Positions 1 through 8,836 of a DNA stretch of 64,000 bases are shown in pieces. Position 1 is the first letter of the stretch. The number at the start of each line of letters is the position of its first letter. Below the pieces are notes generated by a model that saw nothing but the letters and a program-made list of their open reading frames with translations, was not told where the DNA came from and searched no databases. A program made the translations under genes and the position numbers. This stretch comes from Ectobius pallidus (Eukaryota; Arthropoda; Insecta; Blattodea; Ectobiidae): NCBI GenBank assembly GCA_964059195.1, contig CAXKWD010000002.1:164554559-164618558 (forward strand), read 5' to 3'.

Positions 1-2842
1 CTATGGTACATTTTTATTGTTGATGTACATGGTTATATTCGCAAAGAAAAGTTATGCCTTTTGTCATTTGGGAGGATTTATGTAGTACGCTGATAAAACG
101 GTTTTATTTCGACTTTTCTAAAATCCTGCGCGATTTTCATCTCCAAGAATAAAAGATACTGTTTTTACATTAACAATATAATCTCAAAAATTTCTTGCGT
201 TTCCGAGGAAACATAAGTTTATATGCAAAAGCAGTTGAAACTGTTCATTTTCCACTCTTATACAATACCGCGCTTTAATAGAAGCTGCATGCCTTCCCGG
301 GATTCTCAGCCCTGCCAACTTCCGTTAGCGTCGATTTTATTTTTATTTCCGAAAGTTTCTTTTATGCTGTGAGTATGCGGAATTATAAAAGATGTTATTT
401 TTGCCGATATGACTTTTTTCGTGTGAGTCGTTTTCAACGGTTCGACAGCCGTTATCTCGTAAACTATGGTACATTTTTATTGTTGATGTACACGCTTTTA
501 TTCGCAATGAAATGTTATGACGTTCGTCTCTTGGGAGTTTTTATGTACTAGGCTGATAAAATGGTTTTATTTCGACTTTTCTAAAATCCTGCGCGATTTT
601 CATCTCCAAGAATAAAAAATATTGTTTTTACATTAACAATATAATCTCAAAAATGTCTTGTGTTTCCGAGGAAACATAAGTTTATATGCAAAAGTAGTTG
701 AAACTGTTCATTTTCCACTCTTATACAATCCTGCGCTTTAATAGAAGCTGCATGCCTTCCCGGGATTTTCAGCCCTGCCAACTTCCGTTAGCGTCGATTT
801 TATTTTTATTTCCGTAAGTTTCTTTTATGCTGTGAGTATGCGGATTTGAAAAAGATGTTATTTTTGCCAATATGACTTTTTTCGTATGAGTCGTTTTTAA
901 CGGTTCGACAGCCGTTATCTCGTAAACTATGGTACATTTTTATTGTTGATGTACACGCTTTTATTCGCAATGAAATGTTTTGACGTTCGTCTCTTGGGAG
1001 TTTTTATGTACTAGGCTGATAAAATGGTTTTATATCGACTTTTCTAAAATCCTGCGCGACTTTCATCTCCAAGAATAAAAAATATTGTTTTTACATTAAC
1101 AATATAATCTCAAAAATGTCTTGTGTTTCCGAGGAAACATAAGTTTATATGCAAAAGCAGTTGAAACTGTTCTTTTTCCACTCTTATACAATCCTGCGCT
1201 TTAATAGAAGCTGCATGCCTTCCCGGGATTTTCAGCCCTGCCAACTTCCGTTAGCGTCGATTTTATTTTTATTTCCGTAAGTTTCTTTTATGCTGTGAGT
1301 GTGCGGAATTGTAAAAAATGTTATTTTTGCCGATATGACTTTTTTCGTGCGAGGCGTTTTCAACGGTTCGACAGCCGTTATCTCGTAAACTATGGTACAT
1401 TTTTATTGTTGATGTTACACGGTTTTATTCGCAATGAAATGTTATGAGGTTCGTCTCTAGAGAGTTTTTATGTAGTATGCTGATAAAACGGTTTTATTTC
1501 GACTTTTCTAAAATCCTGCGCGATTTTCATCTCCAAGAATAAAAGATACTGTTTTTACATTAACAATATAATCTCAAAAATTTCTTGCGTTTCCGAGGAA
1601 ACATAAGTTTATATGCAAAAGCAGTTGAAACTGTTCATTTTCCACTCTTATACAATACCGCGCTTTAATAGAAGCTGCATGGCTTCCCGGGATTCTCAGC
1701 CCTACCAACTTCCGTTAGCGTCGATTTTATTTTTATTTCCCTATGTTTCTTTTATGGTGTGAGTATACGGAATTGTAAAAGATGTTATTTTTACCGATAT
1801 GACTTTTTTCGTGTGAGGCGTTTGAGACGGTTCGACAGCCGTTATAACGTAAACTATGGTACATTTTTATTGTTGATGTACACGCTTTTATTCGCAATGA
1901 AATGTTATGAAGTTCGTCTCTTGGGAGTTTTTATGTACTAGGCTGATAAAATGGTTTTATTTCGACTTTTCTAAAATCCTGCGCGATTTTCATCTCCAAG
2001 AATAAAAAATATTGTTTTTACATTAACAATATAATCTCAAAAATGTCTTGTGTTTCCGAGGAAACATAAGTTTATATGCCAAAGGCAGTTGAAACTTTTT
2101 TTTCCCACTTTTATACAATCCTCCGCTTTTATAGAAGCTGCATGCCTTCCCGGGATTCTCAGCCATGCCAACTTTCGTAAGCGTCGATTTTATTTTTATT
2201 TCCGAAAGTTTCCTTTAAGCCGCGAGTGTGCGGAATTGAAAAAGATGTTATTTTTGCCGATATGACTTTTTTCGTGCGAGGCGTTTTCAACGGTTCGAAA
2301 GCCTTTATCTCGTAAGCTATGGTACATTTTTATTGTTGATGTACATGGTTATATTCGCAAAGAAAAGTTATGCCTTTTGTCATTTGGGAGGATTTATGTA
2401 GTACGCTGATAAAACGGTTTTATTTCGACTTTTCTAAAATCCTGCGCGATTTTCATCTCCAAGAATAAAAGATACTGTTTTACATTAACAATATAATCTC
2501 AAAAATTTATTGCGTTTCCGAGGAAACATAAGTTTATATGCAAAAGCAGTTGAAACTGTTCTTTTTCCAATCTTATACAATCCTGCTTTTTAATAGAAGC
2601 TGCACCTTCCCGGGATTCTCAGCCCTACAAACTTCCGTAAGCGTCGATTTCATTTTTATTTCCGAAAGTTTCTTTTATGCTGTGAGTGTGCGTAATTGTA
2701 AAAGATGTTATTTTTGCCGATATTACTTTTTTCGTGTGAGGCGTTTTCAACGGTTCGACAGCCGTTATCTCGTAAACTATGGTACATTTTTATTGTTGAT
2801 GTACACGCTTTTATTCGCAATGAAATGTTATGACGTTCGTCT
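1..2842. repeat. 463-bp satellite array, left of the retrotransposon
   Basis: Tandem head-to-tail monomers. Using the invariant CTATGGTAC as phase zero, monomers start at 1, 464, 927, 1390, 1854, 2317 and 2777; the last is cut by the retrotransposon. Monomer lengths are 460-464 bp. Landmarks in each monomer are CGTTCGTCTC, TTTCCGAGGAAA, a central CCCGGG site in most copies, TTAGCGTCG or TAAGCGTCG, and CGGTTCGA. From about 285 onward this block is colinear with 30,038-32,595 at a constant offset of 29,753 and differs at only a few bases (for example near 1429 and 1911). It is therefore a separated copy of the 16-monomer unit found at 28-43 kb. I see no genes in it. Confidence 0.95.
2839..2842. 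repeat. Target site duplication, left copy (GTCT)
   Basis: The satellite reads GACGTTCGTCT directly before the LTR's TG, and GTCT recurs directly after the terminal CA of the 3' LTR. The uninterrupted satellite at 32592 and at 39999 carries a single GTCT in the same context, so this is a true 4-bp duplication. Confidence 0.93.
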
Positions 2843-5800
2843 TGTCACGTAGCGAATGGCTGCGTGCATAATAGACGATAAGAAACCATTTCTAAACAAA
2901 GGAAGGGTTGGGGAGACTTCGATTAATCGATATTGAACCCTGTTATGACTATCGATACTGCCCTGAATTTATTTTGAATTACAGAAAAAAGAGAAGTGCG
3001 CATGCGCCGACGGTGAGTCGACGGGAGAAGAGCTGATCCGAAAAAGACAGTAAGGAGTACGTGCCTGACTACGAGAGCGAGAAGTTGAAAAGGCAGAAGG
3101 GAGAAGACGAGATTGGGATGTGTGACAGCGGTAGAGGCGTTCTGGCATGATGGTGTGTCAGACTTTCATCTAAGGAAATTCTGGTTGTGAACTTCCTTGA
3201 CACGACTATATGGAGATAGTCATTAATCAGAAGAATACACCAAGTCGGCCAGTACGAGACACCGCTACAGCGAACATCAGCTGTGAGAGTGAGTCGTGAC
3301 TGCTCGCTCTGAATAAGAGCAGATATGGACATCAGGAAGTAATGGAAGACAACTCAGGATCGGAGGATAAGTTGGACATCACTGGTTGAGTATAATCGTC
3401 TAGACTTTTTCTTATTGTTTGGGGAGTGAGAAAACTGAGATATTCCTTTTTTTTTAAGGATGGTTTCTAAGTCATGTATGGCGATTAGACGCCGTATGGT
3501 ATGATAGAAGAATAGAATAGAAATATAGAAGTGAGAATTCTAGAAGTAAAGTGGTGAAATCCAGTAATCCAACTATTTTCTATTTCTGGTCTAAGTTAAT
3601 TATAAAAGAGCAGTCAAGAGCCTAACCGCTGAAGGTTACAGATAGATCTCTTCACTTTGGGGTTTTTTTGGGTGATTGTTCCACGAATGAATACATAGCT
3701 AGGGGCAATTGGTGATGCTCATAGAAACTTTGTTATTTTTGAGACAGGACGCGAGGGGAGTAAGGAAGAAAAGTAATTAAGGGGCATGCTTAGTACTTCT
3801 TACGAGGGCCCCTCCCACTTGGGTTTCTTTCAGGTGACGGGTGACTATCTATAAATAGATTTCATGCTGGCCTGTAATGTTAAGTTATGTTTTTTTATAG
3901 AGATTTATCTACAAGCGAAGGTGTATGGAATAGGGTAGAGGGGGATAAGCAGTGGAAAATTGAAGGGCAAAAGAAGGCCTACGAGTGGTAGTGCATTAGG
4001 TGTGTACCATTGGAAAATTTACATGTTAGGGTAGAAGTAGAAGTCACTAAAGGGGTTATAGAGAAGCTTACTAATCTGGGCGTGAATTAGTTTCAGTTAG
4101 AATTCTAGGGAATTTAGAGACAAAATAAGATTGGGTGCCCATGCTAAAGAGTAGTAACGTAAGAAGTAGGAAAACTAGAATAACCACCGAGTGAATTAAA
4201 TCAATGGTATAAGTTGAAGGGAACTCTACTTAAAGAAAGGGGTTAAAAGATAATAGCTGATGACTGGTCAGATTAGAAAGAGGAGAGTGAGTTGAAAGAT
4301 AACAACAAATGATTGGTTAGGTTAGAAAGAGGAGAATAGGAAATTGCGAGTAGTGTACTGATGATAAGTAGTTTATTAGCAAGTACTAGAGATTGTAAGG
4401 GGGAGGTGAGGGAACGCCGGAAGTATCCCGAATCAAACAAATAAAATCTGGTAGTAGACAAGGCCTATACCAGTAACATATAAAGAAAAGAAATTTATGA
4501 GAGATTGTGAAAGCCATCGATGTTGGAGGCGAACAACGGCCCCACGTGCCTCTAGGAGAGAGTGTCAGGGACCTCTGACATCGATTTACAAAATTTTATT
4601 TTTGTTTGCGGCCCATTAATATTTTCCCGGTTGCAGGAGAGGAGTCAGATTGTTTGTAACTCAAGATCTAGACGTCGCTCCTGTATCGGTGGTCTATCGC
4701 CACAGTCACTCTGTGGGTATAGGCCTAAACTTCTATTTCTTTCTTCGTGAGACTGTCTTTTCTATCTATCTTTAAATACAATTCTTCATGGACTAAGCTG
4801 ACAAATAGACTAATATAGGAGACATAGGTGGGATTATTGAGTGTAATCTGTAGAGTAAGGACTGGATTATGAATTGAAAACCTTTATTTATTCAAGAAAA
4901 AAAAAACCCAGTATAATATATATATTGAACTATCCTGAAGTTGCAAATGTAAATGACTACACAAGTCAGTAGTAAATTAGAAGAATAATACAAGACGTTC
5001 TAGTAGATACCTGAAAAACAAAGAAAGAAAATTAAAGTAATTAATTAAGGATTTGTTATTGTTGAACAGAGAACGTACTTATATAGTTAAAATTGGGTAT
5101 ACTAACCTTGAATAATCAAATATTATCCTACCAATAAAAGTGTTGAATGGTTAATGTAGTGTAAATGTAATTTATTGTATATAAGATTGTTATTGTTGAA
5201 AAAAGAAAAAAAAATAATATATTAAATAAATTATGGTTATTGTTATGCAAAGTAAATTAACGTGAAGTTCAGATTTTTGACCCTTATCCTTGTAATGGTT
5301 TGAGAGTAGCTGGTTTTTGTGCTAAGTTACATACTTTGGTAGTGAGTATTGAAAAAAGGAGAAAAAGAAGAAGCAGAATAAAAAAAAAACGAAAGGTAAA
5401 TCCGAACCCAACTCCCGTCTCCACTGTTAATTTAAAAGCTAGTCGAGGGGCATGTAGGTACATAGCCTGTGTATCTATAATTTAATTTGTGTCTGGGCTG
5501 ATACATAACAAAAAGAAAAGAGGAAGCGTATTGATGATGGCGCCCGTTAATATAAATTTTCATCAATATTATCAAGACTGGGTAAATTGTTAAAAGAGAG
5601 AGAAAGTAGACTGAGAGTAGGAAGTTTGCAATCACCCGGTGTCAAAGGTAGTTGTACTGAACGTTGGAATGTGGACTATGCAGGCAGTGTTGTGATGACA
5701 CGACAGGTGTATGAGTGACCTTGTTTTGTAGGAGTTCAGTAAACTTATATACTACGATTGAGAATAATCACATATTAGTCGTCACAGATTTTGGCGAAGA

Positions 5801-5868
5801 ATTTTGGCGAAGATTTAATCCCAGAAGTTAAGGAACTTTATAGCATAAAGTAAGAAAAGCCCGTCACA
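2843..5868 (+). repeat. 5' long terminal repeat (3,026 bp)
   Basis: It begins TGTCACGTAGCG and ends GCCCGTCACA, the usual TG...CA ends. It has the same length as the 3' LTR and differs from it at one base I found (C at 5822, A at 13888). No long or recognisable reading frame is present; the open frames of 61-87 codons on both strands have no familiar motif. Possible control sites, all weak: a TATAAAAG box at 3601, AATAAA signals near 4440 and 5225, and splice-donor-like GGTGAGT at 3012. A 13-bp direct repeat (ATTTTGGCGAAGA) occurs in tandem at 5788-5813, close to the LTR end. The U3, R and U5 limits cannot be placed from sequence alone. Confidence 0.96.
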
Positions 5869-5873
5869 AAGTT

Positions 5874-5894
5874 TGGCGCCCATATCGTGGGGCT
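5874..5894 (+). promoter_or_regulatory. Primer binding site, tRNA-Lys-like
   Basis: TGGCGCCCATATCGTGGGG starts 5 bp after the LTR end. TGG pairs with the CCA end of a tRNA. The arms TGGCGCCCA and CGTGGGGC match the primer sites of many insect Gypsy elements that use tRNA-Lys, except that TAT stands where one A is expected, a net 2-base insertion in the middle. Either the priming tRNA differs from the usual one or the duplex carries a bulge. Confidence 0.8.
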
Positions 5895-5950
5895 GAGTAG
5901 TGTTAAAACAAAACAGTATTGCTAATTGTTGCAACTTAATTTAGTTAAAA

Positions 5951-5986
<36 letters not shown>

Positions 5987-6237
5987 AACCTTTATTCAGT
6001 TGAAGTTCCATATTATGATAGCCCATAGCGTGAGGCAGTGATAGTTTGATATCCTAACGTGAGGCGAGATAGGGTTAAAAGAATTTTGGGAGTTAGGTTA
6101 GTATAACTGAAATTTATTCTCAAAAACAAATAATAATAATAATAATAATAACATATTTTTGGGAAAAGAATAATGACTATTGACAAGTAAGGACTTCTAT
6201 AGATGACTAAGACAGACGACTGAACTATTGTGTGTTC

Positions 6238-6253
6238 TAATCTTTTTTTCCAG
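6238..6253 (+). promoter_or_regulatory. Possible 3' splice site just upstream of gag
   Basis: TTCTAAT (branch-point-like) is followed by CTTTTTTTCC and CAG, ending 21 bp before the gag ATG. This is the classical layout of an animal intron acceptor. A strong donor-like GGTGAGT lies at 3012 in the 5' LTR. Splicing between them would remove most of the LTR copy, the primer site and the poly-A tract from a translated mRNA. This is inferred from motif shape only. Confidence 0.35.
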
Positions 6254-6274
6254 TGGTATTGTTAATATATAAAT

Positions 6275-8836
6275 ATGGCTACTTATGTTGATCCGTATGC
6301 ACAAATAAGAGCAGCTGAGCTAACCCAAGCTATTAGGAAGTTGAGGAAGGCGGATTTAGAGGCAGAATGTGATAGAGTAAAGTTACCGACCACAGGTACA
6401 AGGGATGAGTTAAGACAACGCTTGTTAGATTATGCCCGTAAGAACCCTCAGTCATTTCAAGTGTTAATTACGGCTTTTGCTCTGAGTCAGGAAGTTTTGG
6501 AAGAAGATTTAGTTGAACATAATATAACGGTACCACAAGATTCATATGGAGATGTAGTGTATACATGGGTTAAGTTAATGCGTAGGAAGGCCATGGCGGT
6601 AGCTGATTCGGAAGAAGCTGTACCAGTAATACCATCGTTTACAATTCAGTTAGAGCCACATAAACCAAATACTTTGGATCTGGTTCGTAAATGGAACATT
6701 AAATTCAAACCTGGGGATAGTATTTACTTATTTTTGGAGAGATTGGAAGATTTAAAACAAAGTTCTAAGTTACAGGGTGTAGAGTTATTGTCAGTATTAC
6801 CCGAAATTTTACAAGATTCAGCTTTACTTTGGTACAGGAACAGATTAACAGATTGGCCTACATGGGAAGCTTTTTTGAAAGAATTTAGAGAATATTATTT
6901 GCCTATTGATGAGGAAGACTCGCTTTTGGATGAGATTAGACAGAGAACGCAAGGTCCCAAAGAATCGATTTTTGATTATGTTAATGCTATTCAAACGTTA
7001 ATGAGGAGGCTGAGTACTCCAATGAGTCCTCAACAAATGATGAAGACTGTTATCAAAAATTTGCGTCCTGATGTAAAATTGTACCTTAGACCTGCAGAGA
7101 TTCAAACTATAACAGATTTAATACGTGTAGGTAGACAGTATGAACAAATATTGTTAGATTCTGAGAGATATATTCCTCCTCCAACGCAGGTTAGAGCTAC
7201 AATTAAAGAAACGGCTTATAAACCTCAGAGACAAGTTGTTATACCTTCAGTTCATACAGCGCTAGGAATTCAGGGAAAACAGGAACTTCCATCGTCCGAG
7301 TTACAAAAGAAACCCAATGTTAGTTTTTCTGCAAAGACGTGGGATAAGGAACGGAATTCAAGTCCTGTAAATGATTCTAGAATCGTTAAAGTAATAGAAA
7401 ATAAAGAGAGACAGGATGAGTCGAGGGATAATGGTAAAAACACCACTTTGCGTTTTTCAAATAATCAGCGATGTTGGAATTGTGATAAAACAGGACATAG
7501 GCAGTTCGAGTGTAAGGCACCTCGTAGAGTTACTCCACGCGCTACGATTAAATGTTATAATTGTAATAAGCTTGGACATAGGTCTATTGATTGTAGGATG
7601 CCCCAAGAAAGAAAAGTTAGGCCTACAAATTCTTTAAGACAATTAACTAAAAATCAGGCTTGTGTGATGTTAAATATAAATCCTACAGATTTAGTTAATG
7701 GAGATAGATGTTTTGTTGAAATTTTGTTGGAGGATATTACATTTATTGCTTTAATAGATTCCGGTTCAGATAAAACTTATGTGGGAGAGAAAGGTGACTT
7801 TTTATGTAAAATGTTAGATTTAGCAGTAGAAGAATCTGAAGTTAGGGTAGTGCAACTAGCAGATAAAACTTATAGTTCTATAACAGGAGAGAGAACTTTT
7901 GAGATGAAATTGCAGGACAGGATCTTTCAGATAAAATGTAAAATTATGCCAAATTTAGCAGTAGATATGATTCTGGGCATGGACGTTTTGAAACAAATTG
8001 GGTTAGTAGTAGATTTGCAAGATGGGACTTGGTATTTCAAAGATGAACCAGCAAAAATTTTTCAATTTGTTAAGGCTATAGATTTAAAAGAAGAAGATCA
8101 ACTACATAATATTCTTACTTTACCTACACCTCAGGAAAGGGACAGATTGAATATGTTTTTGGAAAATCAGTTACAGAAATTTGATCAGTGTACTGGACTT
8201 ACCGATCTGATTTCTCATGTTATTGATACAGGCGATGCAAAACCTATAAAACAAAGATATTATCCAGTATCACCCATTTTGGAAAAAGTTATACACGCGG
8301 AAATAGATAAAATGTTATTGGAAAAAGTTATAGAGCCTTCAAATTCACCTTGGTCGTCTCCGGTAGTTATGGTAAAGAAACCAGATAGAACATGGAGGTT
8401 CTGCGTAGATTTCAGAAAAGTAAACAATTGTACTAAAAGAGATAGTTATCCTTTGCCATACATTGAACATGTTTTGAGTAAATTACGACATGCTAGGTAT
8501 ATCAGTACAATAGATTTGAAAAATGGGTATTGGCAAGTTCCATTAGATGAAGCAAGTAAAGAAAAAACAGCATTTACCGTACCTGGTAGAGGATTGTATC
8601 AGTTTCGAGTTATGCCTTTTGGAATCCATAACGCACCAGCCTCGTTTCAAAGATTAGTTGATACTATATTAAGAGAAGAGATAGGAGAGAAATGCTTTTG
8701 TTATTTGGATGATATAGTACTTATTAGCGAGACATTTGAAGAACATTTGTCCTTGTTAGAAAAAGTCTTAGAGAAATTAAGAAAAGCTAACCTGAAAATT
8801 AATAGGGAAAAACAAAATTTTGTAGAAGTGAATTAA
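6275..8836 (+). CDS. gag-pol: Gag-protease-reverse transcriptase polyprotein, 5' part (853 codons)
   Basis: This is a single frame encoding Gag and the start of Pol. Residues 22-56 match a SAP motif (L..ADLEAEC....LPTTG...EL..RL), a DNA-binding fold. Residues about 120-300 form a Retrotrans_gag/capsid-like helical region (LWYRNRL, WEAFLKEFREYYLP). Two CX2CX4HX4C zinc knuckles lie at 400-413 and 427-440. An aspartic protease follows with active site DSG at 495-497 and ILGMD at 566-570. Reverse transcriptase starts about 640: SPWSSPVVMVKKPDRTWRFCVD (about 691-712), catalytic D747 in STIDL, MPFGIHNAPASFQ (780-791), and YLDD at 810-813 where YVDD is more common. The ATG at 6275 is the first in frame and lies just after a splice-acceptor-like sequence. 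Gag and Pol share one frame with no stop between them. The frame ends at TAA 8834-8836 inside reverse transcriptase, before the YLGH motif, so the product lacks the RT connection, RNase H and integrase. Confidence 0.93.
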   Translation: MATYVDPYAQIRAAELTQAIRKLRKADLEAECDRVKLPTTGTRDELRQRLLDYARKNPQSFQVLITAFALSQEVLEEDLVEHNITVPQDSYGDVVYTWVKLMRRKAMAVADSEEAVPVIPSFTIQLEPHKPNTLDLVRKWNIKFKPGDSIYLFLERLEDLKQSSKLQGVELLSVLPEILQDSALLWYRNRLTDWPTWEAFLKEFREYYLPIDEEDSLLDEIRQRTQGPKESIFDYVNAIQTLMRRLSTPMSPQQMMKTVIKNLRPDVKLYLRPAEIQTITDLIRVGRQYEQILLDSERYIPPPTQVRATIKETAYKPQRQVVIPSVHTALGIQGKQELPSSELQKKPNVSFSAKTWDKERNSSPVNDSRIVKVIENKERQDESRDNGKNTTLRFSNNQRCWNCDKTGHRQFECKAPRRVTPRATIKCYNCNKLGHRSIDCRMPQERKVRPTNSLRQLTKNQACVMLNINPTDLVNGDRCFVEILLEDITFIALIDSGSDKTYVGEKGDFLCKMLDLAVEESEVRVVQLADKTYSSITGERTFEMKLQDRIFQIKCKIMPNLAVDMILGMDVLKQIGLVVDLQDGTWYFKDEPAKIFQFVKAIDLKEEDQLHNILTLPTPQERDRLNMFLENQLQKFDQCTGLTDLISHVIDTGDAKPIKQRYYPVSPILEKVIHAEIDKMLLEKVIEPSNSPWSSPVVMVKKPDRTWRFCVDFRKVNNCTKRDSYPLPYIEHVLSKLRHARYISTIDLKNGYWQVPLDEASKEKTAFTVPGRGLYQFRVMPFGIHNAPASFQRLVDTILREEIGEKCFCYLDDIVLISETFEEHLSLLEKVLEKLRKANLKINREKQNFVEVN

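Larger units (their letters stand above)
5869..6274 (+). other. Untranslated leader between 5' LTR and gag
   Basis: This 406-bp stretch holds the primer binding site, a run of 29 A at 5956-5984, a (TAA)n tract at about 6131-6151, and a pyrimidine-rich splice-acceptor-like sequence ending at 6253. Two related GCGTGAGGC / ACGTGAGGC segments lie at about 6028 and 6057. No gene is visible. In Gypsy elements the packaging signal usually lies in this region, but I cannot locate it. Confidence 0.8.

Noticed and set aside
369..551. Recurrent 60-codon open frame in the satellite (also about 30 other places, extended to 104-117 codons in some)
   Set aside because: It is one frame of the 463-bp monomer. 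Many monomers break it with TGA (ATTTGAAAAAG), starts vary (GTG or ATA), changes are not biased to silent positions, and there is no recognisable domain. Copy number reflects satellite amplification.
2050..2265. 71-codon satellite frame beginning MFPRKHKF and its antisense counterparts of 66-88 codons
   Set aside because: Shadow frames of the same monomer on both strands. They appear and vanish with single-base indels in the T-runs, which a real gene would not tolerate.
1..2842. CENP-B box in the monomer
   Set aside because: I looked for TTCGNNNNANNCGGG on both strands around the TTCG and CCCGGG sites; the spacing and the required A do not fit.
3069..3332. 87-codon antisense frame and four other 61-67-codon frames in each LTR
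   Set aside because: No known motif and no supporting context. They are identical in both LTRs simply because the LTRs are.
5956..5984. 29-A run as a poly-A tail of a retroposed transcript
   Set aside because: It lies inside the leader of an intact LTR element after the primer binding site, with no target duplication of its own. It is a simple homopolymer.
7416..7637. 73-codon frame within gag and a 64-codon antisense frame at 9484-9678
   Set aside because: Overlapping frames inside well-supported gag and pol coding sequence.
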